Of a stretch of DNA of 64,000 nucleotides, positions 24,772 to 36,794 are shown piece by piece. The notes below the pieces were generated by a model, which saw only the letters and a list, made by a program, of their open reading frames with translations, made no database searches and was not told the origin of the DNA. Location: NCBI GenBank assembly GCA_000827265.1, contig KN834760.1, positions 90,626-154,625 of the forward strand, written 5' to 3'. The DNA is from Collybiopsis luxurians FD-317 M1 (lineage: Eukaryota > Basidiomycota > Agaricomycetes > Agaricales > Omphalotaceae). Every line of letters starts with the position of its first letter. Position 1 is the stretch's first letter. A program made the translations under genes and the position numbers.

Positions 24772-27700
24772 TATGAGATGAACGAATTCCGAGTCGACGA
24801 TGGTAGTAGTGGTGGTGGTGGTGGTTAAGGAGGAAAGAAATTGAATCGGTGTCCGTCGGTTTTTATTATCATTATTATTGAAAAAATAAAGGTCTGCCAC
24901 CGAGTTTATTGTATGATTGACTGGAAAGGAAGTTAAGTGTAATTGAACTGGGAATTAATTAGTAGATTCTTTAAGATCTTTGAACAGATTGAGGATCTAT
25001 TCGGTCGATCTATGTCAACCCGTCCTGTGACACTCCTTGTCAGGTCAGGCCAGCATAATCCCCATTCGATGCACAGAGGCATGCCCCGGCCGAACAGCTC
25101 AGGGATCGGCTTGTGGTTGCCTCCGCCCCCAGCTTGAAGCCCAATCGTGAGCGGGGCACGAGAGATAACCCACACACACATATTACCAGCGACGAAGACG
25201 AGAGCAGGATAAGAGGGCGGCGCACATCCAAAGGCAGCGTTGGACGGCGTTCCCTGTCAGCGAGCAAGGTACCCACGAAAAAAAAAAAAAAAGAGTGAGA
25301 AGCAAAGCTTATGACGCGTTACATGGCGCCAATGGGCCATACCAAATCCGGTTCCTTTTAATACAATCAAAAACCTTATCGATCAAGTTACCGTAAATCC
25401 GTTCTCGTACTTACTTGACTTCATGGCAAGGGAAAGCGCCGTATCGAGGGGGAAGGGATCATCTCACATCAAGCCACAATCATTCATCTGCAATAATTGC
25501 CATCTCGTATATGCGCCGACTATCCATACCCAATTCCGAGACCGAACACTGGGCACTGAGCGCTGAGCAGACAAGGCCTTGTAAAAATGCCATATCGCGG
25601 AGTTTACGCTCTGTTCACCTGTTCACCTGCTCGTTAAACGCCACTCATTGAAAATATGTCATGCCCAAGTCATGCCACCGGTGGATAATCCCAAAAGCGA
25701 TTGTCATCGACGGCGCGTCTCCGCACCTGCTCACAGGGAGAATCCTTTCATCCTCCATACATATCAGAGCCTAACGCAACGGACGAACGGACGGTGGGAA
25801 TGACTCAAGATGAAAGAAAAAAAAAGTTCACCTTCCCAGCCGCCGGACGGAAGAAGAAGGGGGCTCTAACTGAGAATCCGATATATAGCTAAACTCATTT
25901 TCCCAGTTGCTTCCATGCAAGTATGTATCCATTGGGTATGGAGGCGAAGCACGGGAAGTTCTTAGTTATCAGCTATTTCCTTCAAATTCCAGTCGCGAAC
26001 TAGTGAACTCCACGAGACACAATGTAAGATACCACGAATGGGAACACATTCCCTTGATGCATCATGCCAGGCTTTAAGGTACCGAAAGTCCCTTTACTTT
26101 ACCAGATGCGATTCCGAAAAGTTACAATGCTAACTTTGTTCGTAACTTCTGCACGATCATAATATTAACGGATTATAGACTCTGGTACGGTTCCCGCTGC
26201 ACGTGCAGTCATGCACTGAGGCTAATTGTGTTTGTAATGTCCATGCCGGGACTTGTACCACCGTGACCACTGAGTGCAGCATAGACCCAACTCAATAATA
26301 AGTTTGATATGCTATGAAGGACTTGATAGTGGATCTTGAGTGGATCCCTCATCAGACAAAAACAGGCTAGAATTGGACTAGAATCAGTGGTACATACCGT
26401 ATCATATACAGTATGTACTGTATTACTGTGGAGCCTTGGGTCTATCGGAGATAATTACTGTTCACATTTTTCGAAACCTTGGTAAACCATCCTTCGCAAG
26501 TTCCAAATTGCACTCTCTCAAGGCATTGAGGAGATGGACTGCAGTCTTAGGCTCCGACGGTCTCCATATATGCGACAATCATGGATGGTGTGTGAGTATA
26601 TGAGCAGAGCCCAGCTTATCTAGTATCAACATGAATGTCAGCTCCAATGGGCTTGTCTCACCGTGACTCGGACTGCCTTTGTATTATCTTGCTCTGTAAA
26701 TATTGGATGTGCTTCCCCATATACCGTGTCATCTTCGTCATCCTTCCCCGCATCGTTACTCCTCAATCGATTGCTGATAGTCTTGACCTTTAATGCACGG
26801 ACCAGCCTCTAGTTAATAAGAGGTCTCGAGTCTGCTTCCCCCCCCCTTCCTTCCTTCCCTTCCTCTCTCGTGCTGTACACTCGAGCAACCGAGAGAAGTT
26901 CACTCCTCGTCCAATTAGTAGTTTTTCTTTTCCATGTCCTTCTCATAACGTTGCCCTCCGAGAATCTCCAGCTGAAAAGCCGCCCTTTTTTAAAGAAAGA
27001 ATGTGACTGTGCGTTGTTTCGGAAGATATTTAAAGTCTTGTAGTGATATTGGATAAGTAGACCCGGAGTACAGAGTACATTCCACATTTTCAGAACCCAA
27101 AAAAAAAACACGAATGACACAAGGCTCGTGCATTGTGGATGGACAGACAACCCGCTTCAGATGTATATCAACAGCCTCATGAATTGTCAAGTACCGTAAA
27201 CCTTCTCGTCCTCATGGCCAGGGAGAGCGCTACCATCGACGGGGGATCATCCCACCTCAATCAAGCCACAATCATTCATCTGCAACGTTAACATCTCGCT
27301 AAATGCACTCAAAACCCCTATTTTTATCGTTTTGTTAACCTCGAGCAGGAGGAAAATAGATCGTGAATTCGAAGAAGTATCGGTGTTTACACCCGGTCAA
27401 TTCCTTCATCCGTCCCACTTCAATCAAGCCACAATCATTCATTTGCGACATTTTGAACATCTCGCTATATGCACTCATAATCCCTATTTCTTATCTTGTT
27501 AACCTCGAGCAGGCGGAAGACAGGTCGTGAATGTGACGAAACATCGGTGTTTACGCCCGTACAATCCGTTCACCCTACTGGTACCTTCAAGCTAAACGCC
27601 ACTCTAAGCCACCTATTGAATCTATGCCATGTACGTCGATGGATAGCCGAGCTGATCAAAGCCGCAGTTGATTGATTAATTGTACAAATGTGGATCCGAG

Positions 27701-29894
27701 TCCTCCATAGTGTGCTCCCGAAGTCTTTTTAGCATAAAACGACGGATGTGAGCGAGTCGATAGAAGACAAAAGAGGCTCTAGTAAGCCGCCGGTTTGAGA
27801 GCCTAAAAAATACCTCATATATCACAAGGCCGATACCTTCGAATCGTTCAAGGGGCTTCTTCTGTCCACTGGTCACGGAGGCGAAAGATCTAGGGGGCCG
27901 GTTTACCAAAAGGGATTCGAACTGAGAACGAACGTATAGGTACCGAGGGCCTGGACGAAAACCTAATAACAATGTGAAGGTAATCCTCAAGTGCAGACCT
28001 GCATCGTGCAGATTTTGGACCTGGACCATTGGCATCAGTGCATCAGCCTCTGCAGCGTGCATACCATATATACCCCGGAACTTGGGTAACGTCTTTTGTG
28101 AATTCTGATCGTCCAACCGACCTGAGCGCTGTATAGCATACATACATAATATGTAAATTGAAGAAAACGTTGAATGTTCCCCTCCTGGTACTAGTGTCGC
28201 CACTGACATGCGCTCATTGATTCACTGACAATTGCAAGAATTCAACTTTACGAGTCGTCTGCCATTTTTTTCACATCTTCCCGGCTTCTGATTATGATAA
28301 ACAAAAAACGAGTCGACCAGATCTCCTCTCTGCGTTTGCTGGGTGGTGCTGTGGCCGGGGGATGAAGGTGAAATTATTTTTGCACACCTTGCATCGTGGA
28401 TGGTACCGCGGTCTCTCTCGGATTTTATCTCTGTCGGGCCGGGAAATCACTGATTACGGTACTCCAGATCTGCTGTAAAAGAATGCAAGACAGTCTAGAC
28501 TAGGCTTTAGTCGACCGAAACTGAGGATCAAAGAAGGGGTGGACTCATCGGACGGACGACGAAGCGCCCTTTATCGACGTCTCCATCATGCGGTCGAGGC
28601 AATCACGAGGGCGTATCCAAGTCGTACGGGGTAATAAGAAGCATCGAACAAAGGCAAAGCATTGGTTCGGAATCATCTTTGACCCTGTCCAGTAGATTTC
28701 CAGAGTGATAGTAACGAAGGAAAAGCGGAATATGGAGCGAGAAAGGTGCCTAGCTCCGAATTCAAAGAAAGCCATAGATTCAATTCCTAGAGAGATTGAT
28801 CTACTCTTGTAGCCTACTTATTAGTATCCCGAAGGAACGGTAAAGAGTTTCGGAGTTTGAAAACGCTCGAGTTCGAATCTTGCCACCGGAAAAACCTTCT
28901 GTATCAGCGACAATCATGAGACCACGATTATCGCAGATATGGAGCTTCACAAAAAGTCCCTCCCTTCTCTCCTCACCGACCGTGAGCGCAAGTAAACCGA
29001 ACGAAGGCAATGAAATCTCGGGTCAATCTGGGTGTCCAATATATCAAAGATAGCACCCGGATTCTCCAGCTCTGGAACCATCACTGCGGAACAAAAATGC
29101 GCGTTGAGGGAACGACCTGGTCGAAAATGGGAAAAGAAGAACGGAAACTGATAGACGGGTGTAATGAAAGATTCCATCCACGGTGGTGTTACGGCTGACA
29201 AAAACTCGATAGCTCGCTGCTTTCTAGGTGAGTGTGTTTTCCCTACCTTGCCTAGTCGCACTCTGCCTTCTACTAACCGACCAGTGGTCACTCAAGGTTA
29301 ATTACAGATAGAGATAAGGTGTGATCCGACGGGAGCAAGTGCATACTCTTTCATCTGATCTGCCTTCTACTCGTCTAGCATTGTTGTTTTCGAAGTAATA
29401 TAGAGAACAACAAAATCGAAATCAAATTAGCGGAAACGGCGATCATGGTCCATTCACAATGCGTTCAATACTAAATTCCTCGGTCCCTGGTAGCAGTGAG
29501 CCGGTAAATAATAAAATAAAACTTGTCTTTCTAGCTTCTCTTATCGAAGGAACCTGCTTCGAATACTTACTCATCACGCGCAAGTCTGATTGGAACTTGC
29601 ACAATTTCTTCAAGGTACGGATTTGCTCATTCTCTTGCTTTTTATCTGGATAAAGACAAAAAAGATTAGAAACAAATAATCTTGAAATGTTTAAAAGCTA
29701 TGGCGATGGGGCTTTAGGGATTCCGGTCCCCTTCGAGTCACTACTACTTTACCAAGAGTGACTGTTTCGTCGCAGCCTTACAAGGCAATAGGCTGCCAGT
29801 CCCGTCCGGCCCCTTGATTTTTATCAGCTCTAGTCGACGTGAGCTTTATGTTATTTAATATTCGGGACCTAGCTCTCACTGACCACTTTGGAAG
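24772..29894. other. Gene-poor stretch of about 5 kb
   Basis: No frame here has family motifs, and no convincing exon chain was found on either strand. Present are the 165-bp repeat described separately, short homopolymers, and an unidentified 177-codon minus-strand frame at 28,209-27,676 without recognisable features. The final few hundred bases should hold the ZK promoter. Confidence 0.5.
27248..27575. repeat. Tandem 165-bp repeat, two copies, with a dispersed third copy
   Basis: The units begin TCCCACCTCAATCAAGCCAC (27,248) and TCCCACTTCAATCAAGCCAC (27,413) and share TTGTTAACCTCGAGCAGG and CGGTGTTTAC. The leading part, from CATGGCCAGGGAGAGCGC (27,21x) to CAATCATTCATCTGC, is also found at about 25,422-25,500. 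Related text TAAACGCCACTC follows at 25,635 and 27,594. The units are diverged, so not recent. Confidence 0.75.
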
Positions 29895-30981
29895 ATGGTA
29901 ACCGATTCGTCGCCCAGCCGTGGTACACGGAAGCAGCCTCATTGTCAATATTGTGGCCTTCCCATGAAGGGTCACCGTAAGAGTGAATGTCCGGGCTACA
30001 CGTATGACGGTAAGTTCTCCTGAATCTGCCGCCTCTCCTCGCCGCAGTTCTCTCAATAGCTGTTCTTGTTATTTGAATGTTTTTATTGCCAGAGAATTGT
30101 TCTAATTAAATGCTCTTTGCATAGGCATAAATACTAGAACCTTGTCCGCCTCAGCTGGTATCGAGTTTACACAAGACGCTTCAGCTTCATCGGTGTCTAC
30201 CCGCGTTGTTCTTCAAAATCAGAAGCTCACAGCCTACAGTGCCCCTCATCAAGTGCGACAACGTCAGCGTCCCCCTTCTATTCCCCACTCGACTTCGGCA
30301 AATCCCTTTCCGGTTGCGCGTAGCCCCGCGAGTAGTCATAGCTTGGAATCCACTGATTCGTTCGAAGGCCATGACGGTCTCATTCTCAACTTGCCAATTT
30401 TGTCGGCAAAAGCGATCATTTGGGACCCCTCAGATGTGTCGCCTACTGATATTCGACTTCGAAAATATCACGTTGGGGTGTTTTATACTGGGAGCCAAGC
30501 TGATGTTCCGAGGCACGATTCAAAGGCTGGAGAACATGATAATGAGGAACTGGTAGATCAGAAGATCAAGGTTGAGGAGGAACCGAGCCAGGAGCCGAAG
30601 GATCGAGAGCAGAAAGAGGACGGTGTGGAGGACCTGAACCCTCAGTCCCAAGGCGAAGATGACAAGGTAAAGGGCAAAGAGCTGAAGGATCAGGATCTTA
30701 AGGACAAGGACGCGAAGGCGCAGGTGATGGGAGGCCATAAGCCCAAAGCTGGCCACAAGCAATGGGCCGTTATCTCAGAAAGCGAAGAACTTATCCGCAA
30801 TATCGTGAACAACTCCAATCCGCCTGGAGTTTTTCATGAAGCCAACAAGGAGACCGTAGCTCCTGGTCCGAGAACGGTTACCAGTCCGCCGACACGTCCT
30901 ATAAATCCTATCATATATGCGTTTGTGATGTTTATGGCTGGGCTTTTAGTGGACCATCTATATTGGATGATCTATGCATAA
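29895..30981 (+). CDS. CCHC zinc-knuckle-like protein with C-terminal membrane anchor (ZK)
   Basis: Two exons, 29895-30009 and 30125-30981, split by a 115-nt intron; 323 residues. Residues 17-32 form C-X2-C-X6-H-X4-C (CQYCGLPMKGHRKSEC), a motif seen at the N-terminus of many uncharacterised Agaricomycete proteins. The middle is highly charged, with Lys/Glu/Asp-rich repeats (LKDQDLKDKD). The last 24 residues are hydrophobic (FVMFMAGLLVDHLYW), so the protein could be tail-anchored with the zinc knuckle in the cytosol or nucleus. Function unknown. Two broken copies of parts of it lie at 34.8-35.3 and 35.9-36.4 kb. The start Met is the first in frame; an exon further upstream cannot be excluded. 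Confidence 0.75.
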
Positions 30982-31559
30982 CGACCACATTGTCGGATAG
31001 CAAGGTGAGTGGTATATCTACCAACTACTCAATGTTAACCCGGTATCCAGTATGCTCGAAGTACGAGGACTGAATTCCTCAGCAACCCTATCTCTTCTTC
31101 ATATTCCATATGTGTTCTCGCAATTCACCATTTACCTACATCCGTTGTGCTCTTGCTCTCTTCTAAGTTTGATGATCATTGATGATATGTACGACTTATG
31201 ACTTTAATATTTACATTCATTTGGAAATGCATTGGACGACGATTTGGAGGGGAGGGGAGCACGCATATCAGCGACAGGGGGTTACACCGGCGAACAAGCT
31301 GAGATTTAATGTGACCCGTGATGACCGACGTTACTTCCTGGAATTTTGCTTCCTACCACCATCATCCAAAACCCCCCGACGCCAATCCAGCCTCTTCCGG
31401 CCATAGTTTCCACTCTAAATTGGGCACGAACATTAATAACTGCATACTGAAGGTTTTACTTTCCGAATTTGGCTCGTTTTGCGTTCTGTTATTCTGCTAT
31501 CCTATTTTTACCGCTGTCGTGAACGATGCGCAGCTACTTTTTGCCTAAACCACGCTAGC
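30982..31559. other. Intergenic between ZK and LINE fragment
   Basis: ZK 3' flank, whose first part (to about 31,190) is shared with the sequence after the broken ZK copy at 35.3-35.5 kb. No gene seen. Confidence 0.5.
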
Positions 31560-32568
31560 CCCCCATTTCATGCAGTATTGCACATCGAGACCATGATTGA
31601 CTCTCTACCCGTACACGAACGCAAAATCCTTTATATGGGATGTATTGACCCTCATTTCATATATGGGTGCGAAGTTGCAATTGACGCTTCGCCTACTACA
31701 ATCTTACTTCTCCAAAATGTCCAACTCTCCTTCTTCCGTCGTCTACTTGGCCTCTCCAAGACCTCCATCACTGCAGCAGTTTTCTCTGAAACAGGCATTA
31801 TGCCGCTCTCTTTTCGAAGGCTTATGCTTGCCCTACGATTCCTCGGCTACTGTCTAGGCAGGCCATCCGACTCTTATGTCCGAGCTGCCCTTAACGACAG
31901 TTCCCAATTACATCTCAATGGGTTCCGATCATCGTTTGGTGATCTCTCCCCCACAATCAGGTGGAATTGCCCTTCGTATTCCCTCCCCAATCACCATACT
32001 CTACTAACTACCAATGACTCCACATGCCTCGGAGAATTTTCTAAAATTATTCTCTCTATATCCAATGAATCGGTGGAATCTGAGCTTGTCAGGGTCGAGA
32101 AATGTCCATACCTACTATATCTCCGCAAAGAGCCATTGGAAAAAGGCTCAATCAGATACTATTCTGGTCGTCTTCGCTCCTACCTGATCGACATCAATAA
32201 CCTACGGCATATCTGGAGACCACCCACTTGCTGTTGTATGCCTGACTTGGTCCGATAATCATCATGCTCCTGTCCCGCATGAAGAGCGCCTGTGTCGGTT
32301 CTGTCACTGTAAGGTTGAGACTCCAGAACATGCCCTTCTTGAGTGCCCTCATCCCCCCTTATGTGAGCTCCAGAAAGTCTTCCTAGACTGTTTCTGTAAC
32401 ACCCAACTGAATGCCCTTGCTTTCCAAAATAATGTGGATCACTGTCACTATCTCGCATATTTTTCATCGTGTCGTCCCATATTTCCTGTCCTCGCAAAAT
32501 GGGTATTTGAGTCCATCTCGCTATTCGAGCACACTCCAATGTACATCCCTCTCCAATATCGCCGCTAA
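31560..32568 (+). mobile_element. Non-LTR (LINE, jockey/Tad-like) reverse transcriptase 3' fragment
   Basis: The frame from 31,590 reads the end of a reverse transcriptase thumb region (ILYMGCIDPHFIYGCEVA, then LLQNVQLSFFRRLLGLS, FSETGIMPLSFRRL). Near 32,200 the frame must shift by +1 to continue as HPLAVVCLTW and then a zf-RVT type knuckle CRFC...HALLEC (C-X2-C-X8-H-X4-C), ending at the stop 32,566-32,568. The 5' part of the element, with the catalytic YxDD motif, is absent. This is a 5'-truncated, frameshifted copy. Confidence 0.8.
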
Positions 32569-33300
32569 AACCACCTAAAATACATATATATATACTACTA
32601 AATACGAGGCCACTAGATACATAGTTCCGTGTATACTGTACTTAATTACTCAACTTGGCCATTGTCAGGGCGGGGAGATCTACAGCAGCGGCATTCATCG
32701 TCAGCTGTGAGCTCGTCTTCTCCTTCTGCGGTGGTCCCAGAGACGATGGTGCGTGGGGTCAGCACCGGGATAATCTCTGGAAACCGGCGTTCAATGCCAT
32801 GTAATAAATCTTCCTTCCTTCCCTCCCACACCTCACCGCCTCGTCGGTTGTTTTCTTTCTCACGGGTGATCCGCGCGCCAGCGGATCGCTCAAGGTTACC
32901 ACTGTCCTTGCGCTTTAGCGGGCAGTTTTTAAACCAGACAAACCGGGTTGCCAAATAGAATAATCCCGGTAGATACGGTGAAATGACTTGTCCACCAAGC
33001 CTTGGAGTGTAGAGTGAGCACTGAGTGACTACTGACACCCAAAATTGGATTTTGGAAATTAAGAAGATTGGTGTTGGCCGAAGATCCCTAACAACCGTTG
33101 TACCGGACACTTCGAAAATTCCAAATGACTGTGTTGTGCAAAGGTACAGATACCACAGTAATGGTAGCTTGACGGATTAGACATACTTAATTTAGTGTAA
33201 TGCTTAGGTAATCCATAACCTGGAACAGTCTACCTGCCCCTTGTTAGACCCAAGGTTATAAACGCATATACCCCGTTTCTGCGTCCATGTTACCCCAGTT
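32569..33300. other. Intergenic before D4
   Basis: Begins with a TATATATA run just behind the LINE end. Open frames are present on both strands but overlap each other and show no family motif. From about 33,300 the sequence becomes similar to the upstream region of the other D genes. Confidence 0.45.
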
Positions 33301-33382
33301 TGGCCGGCAAGGCAACCGTAGCAGCACCGCTCCGCTACATTTAGTCCATGCCAGTTGTCCCTGATCCTTGTATTCACCGGGG

Positions 33383-33391
33383 ACATAAAAG
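33383..33391 (+). promoter_or_regulatory. TATA-like box of D4
   Basis: ACATAAAAG, 45 bp upstream of the D4 start codon, in the conserved context TTCACCGGGGACATAAAAGC. Confidence 0.45.
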
Positions 33392-33435
33392 CAGCTTCGT
33401 TGAAGCCTAGAATTTCAATATTGATATCTCCTGAG

Positions 33436-34753
33436 ATGAACTCCCGACTAGCTGCGTCAGGTAAGTGTGGAGTCTAGTCTTTCTCGTGGCTAGATGGCCA
33501 TCTATGTTAATGCATTCCAAGTATTGGGGTTGTTTCTCACAGGGTGTGATGCCATCTTGACTAGAAGACAAGAACTGGAATACATGCGGAAGTGAGTGAG
33601 CTTTTCCCTTGGAGAACCCTCGTAATATTCATTAGGAGACCCTTCCAAATGACCCTTGTGCGGGGTCTCTTCATTCTGGCCCGCTATCTGGCAATTATAA
33701 TCCACATGTGAGTTACTATAACTCGTTAGGAATACAAACTGAACTTGGAAATGTTAGTGCAGACATTGTTCTGACAAGTGTTATAACTGCTAAAACTGGC
33801 GAACACAAGCAGATGTCAGAACATCTTTGCATGTCTTTAATCATTTTTCGCCTTGCTTCTGGTCAAAGCATGTTGCTGATATTGCATTTTATCTCCATGC
33901 TTCGAGGTTTCACCTTTGTCAGCATCATTCTCTGTATCCTGCTGATGTGTCTCCTTTCAAGTATTTGCTCTCTACAACCAGAGTATTCTCGTTGGTGTAT
34001 TTCTCCTAGTTCTGATTGTCGTGGGATCCGCTGGGCCGACTGTTAATATGCTAAGGGGATTCACTGGCGCAAAGATTGAATCTCCCGGGTATTGCTTCCA
34101 CAAAACGTCCTTGACTGCTCGAACCCGGTATTCCGTCCTGATTCTCATGTAAGGGCTCAATCGGTACATAATAAAATTACAATCTCTAACGCATAATGCA
34201 GCTGTGGGGAGTTGGTCATCCAACTCATTCTACACGGATTAGCTTGGAAACGTACTATTTGGGAATTTCGTCGCCTCACATTGTTTCGACCCACATTAAT
34301 TTCTGTGCTGAATCGAGATGGATTGAAAATGTTCGCCGGCATTTTAGGTATTACGCTATTCCCTTACTACTTCCCTCGCACAGTTTCTCAGAGTGACACG
34401 GTTCCTAGTCGCAATAATTGCAATCACTGTTGCAGCTTTCAAGCGAGGAACAGCAGCAGTTTTCATTTTTCCGTCAGTTATATCTCATCAGATTTCGCAT
34501 ACCTATATCTCATATCGGTCAAAGGCTTTTTATAACATTTGTTTCCGCTTCGGTGCGTTAGATTTTTGCTTAGCGGCTTTTCCTATCACTAAGTGAGCTT
34601 CAGGGTACTCGAACAATTCTCAACCTCCAGGCCTTGTCTAATGAAGCGGCGCCTTCTTCGCCAAAATCAACGAATCAAGTAGAGCTTACTGGCGTAGAAG
34701 ATTTAACATCATGGGAGGTTCCATGGGATACATCTACGTCATTGAATGAGTAG
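33436..34753 (+). pseudogene. DUF6533-like membrane protein D4, frameshifted
   Basis: Fourth D copy, outside the array. Exons corresponding to D1: 33436-33460, 33522-33591, 33636-33707, 33758-33906, 33962-34148, 34202-34347, 34409-34517, 34604-34753. Exons 1-6 and 8 have the same length or phase as in D1. Exon 7 is 109 nt instead of 107 because of a 2-bp gain near 34,482, so the normal TILNLQ tail is read out of frame and a stop follows after about 25 codons. The protein would keep all helices but lose the conserved end; it may be a pseudogene or a variant with an altered tail. Sequence is the most diverged of the four. Just after its stop the sequence switches to a ZK copy. Confidence 0.65.
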
Positions 34754-34771
34754 ACTAAATTTAGCTTGACT

Positions 34772-35293
34772 TGGAAAATATCACTTGGGCGTGTTTTATT
34801 AAGGGCCAAGTTGATATTCCAGGACACAATTCAGAAGCGAAATCAAAGGCCGAGAAGCATAATAACGAGGAGGTGAAGGATCGAACCTCTAAAGTGGAAG
34901 AGAAGAAAGGGGAGGGGGTGGACCAGAAACCTCAATTTCAGGATGATTAAGACAAGGGGAAAGGTAATAACTGAAGGATCGGAATCTCGGCAGCGGTGGA
35001 AGGAAAGATGAACCCTTCAAGGTCGATGACACAAAGGCAAAAGAGAGTGGGGACCATAAGTCCAAGGGTGACTACAAGGAGTGGGCCTTTATCTTAGAAA
35101 GCGAAGAACTTGTTCGCAGCATTGTGAACAGTCACTTTAACCCACCTCGAGTTTTCCACAGAGCCAACAAGGACATAGCAATTCTGGGTCCAAGCAAGGT
35201 AACTGGCCCGCCAATACTTCTTATGAGTCCTATCCTATATACGTTTGTAATGTTTATGTTGGGTTTTCAGTTGATTGGATGATTTATATATAG
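34772..35293 (+). pseudogene. Broken copy of the ZK gene, 3' half
   Basis: Matches ZK from about 30,462 to its stop, including ISESEEL-like text and the terminal hydrophobic segment, ending TAG at 35,291-35,293. An in-frame TAA appears within the first 15 codons of homology and later indels break the frame. The zinc-knuckle exon is missing. It is fused to D4 within about 20 bp of the D4 stop. Confidence 0.7.
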
Positions 35294-35868
35294 CGGCACT
35301 GCATCCGTTGTTGACCAGGAGTACAGTAGGCTCGAAATACGAGCATTGAGTTCCTCAGTACCCCGTCTTTTCACATTCTAAATGTGTTCTCGCAATCCTC
35401 CATTTACGTACCCCGCGTCAGTTGTACTCTTGTTCCCTTCCAATCTTTATGATATGTCCGACTTACGACTTTACGTCTTGAAGGGTTTCTTTTTCACGCT
35501 GTTTGCTGACCGCCTGAAAAGAGTGAAATGTAACATTTAAGTTCATTTGGAAATGCATCTGAAGTACCCTCTAATCATAAACTCGAAGCGAAGAAAGACA
35601 ATTGCTAGAGTTCTAGGAAGGAGGCAAGAATGATATGGAAACCGGCGATTTGGGGAGAAACGCACATACAACCATTGAGGAAAAAGGAAGACACGAGGAT
35701 GAAAACGGTGAAGAGCAGACTTAGCGGTCGAAGTCCAGTTCGCCCTTGTCGGCGGCGAAGGTAAAATCTATAGAACTTAGTATGCGCTCTGCGCATAAGT
35801 TGCATCAGATTCCCATTTTAGGTCACCCCGCTACTTTCTTTACTTTTATATGATGGCACTGGAAAGAG
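35294..35868. other. Intergenic between ZK copies
   Basis: The first part resembles the ZK 3' flank (CTCGAAATACGAG, TGTGTTCTCGCAAT). No gene was recognised in the rest. Confidence 0.5.
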
Positions 35869-35870
35869 AT

Positions 35871-36404
35871 GAGTCACAGCCTACAGTGCCCCTCAAGCGC
35901 GACAACATCAGCGTCCCTTTCTATACCTCACTCGGCTTCGACAAATCCCTTTCCGCCTGTGCGTGGCCCCGCAGGTAATCATAGCATGAAATCCACCGAC
36001 TCGATTGAAGGCCATGATGATCTCATTCTCAACTTGCCAATTTTGTCGGGAAAAGCAATCATTTGGGACCCCTCATATGTGTCGTCCATTGATATTCGAC
36101 TTCGGAATATCATGTTGGGGTATTTTATACTAGGGGCCAAGTTGATATTCCAGGACACGATTCGAAGGCTGAAGAACATGATAATGAGCAACCGGTGGAT
36201 CGGAAGGCCAAGGTTGAGGAGGAAGGGAGCCAGGAACCAAAGGATCGAGAGCACAAAGAGGACAGTGTGGAGGACCTGAACCCTCAGTCCCAAGATGAAG
36301 ATGACAAAGTAAAAGGTAAAGAGCCAAGGATCAGGATCTCAAGGACAAGGACACAAAGGCGAAGGAGAGTGGGGACCATAAGCCCAAAGCTGACCAGATA
36401 GTGG
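35871..36404 (+). pseudogene. Broken copy of the ZK gene, middle part
   Basis: Matches ZK from about 30,227 to 30,755 (LILNLPILS, AIIWDPS, DLNPQSQ). One base is missing at the position of ZK LRKYH, so the frame changes there. Both the knuckle exon and the C-terminal anchor are absent. Together with 34,772-35,293 it shows the gene was copied at least twice. Confidence 0.7.
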
Positions 36405-36794
36405 CGAAGGTAAATCAATCGGAAAAGTGAAACATCCGACTCTCTTTCCGCTATATTTGATGGCGGCGAAAAGGAGGAGAGTGCGGAAGTGAGTGACTGT
36501 CTGGCCGGGCCGGTGTGACGTTACAAAGCGCTAGCAATGGCAGGCCGGCGTCTAGTATCTTTTTCTTTTCACCAACTTTTCACGCTGACTCCGATTTCCT
36601 ATTCATATCTCAAGGCGACCTATGCCTATGCAAGCGCACGAACTATTTGGAAGCTATGGACTGTCTGTCCGAGCAAGACGATTCACTGGTACTTTTTAAC
36701 AGCGCAGTGTAGTATATTGCGAAATGTTTTCTGAGTCTTGACGTGTTCCTTTTCTGCGTAGCTTGGTCGTTTTCAACCTAAAATAACCCATGTA
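36405..36794. other. Intergenic before the coiled-coil pair
   Basis: Diverged counterpart of about 38,200-38,540 (shared TATGCCTAT and CTTTTC..CGTAGC text), i.e. the 3' flank of the duplicated coiled-coil gene. No gene seen. Confidence 0.45.

Noticed and set aside
24772..24900. Upstream start of the thioesterase giving 43 more residues
   Set aside because: The extension contains a poly-Thr run coded by a trinucleotide microsatellite and looks like 5' leader; the MASSSN start is preferred.
25422..27600. CRISPR-like repeat array
   Set aside because: Units of 165 bp, diverged, without unique spacers, in a eukaryotic sequence.
27676..28209. 177-codon minus-strand open frame
   Set aside because: No motif, no signal peptide or membrane segment, no splice partner, and it lies in gene-poor DNA; length alone is not enough.
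28801..28895. Possible tRNA, from GTTCGAATC at 28,871
   Set aside because: The T-stem around it does not pair fully, and no matching acceptor or anticodon arms were found upstream.
32646..33110. 154-codon minus-strand open frame
   Set aside because: Overlaps another long frame on the plus strand and shows no recognisable family feature.
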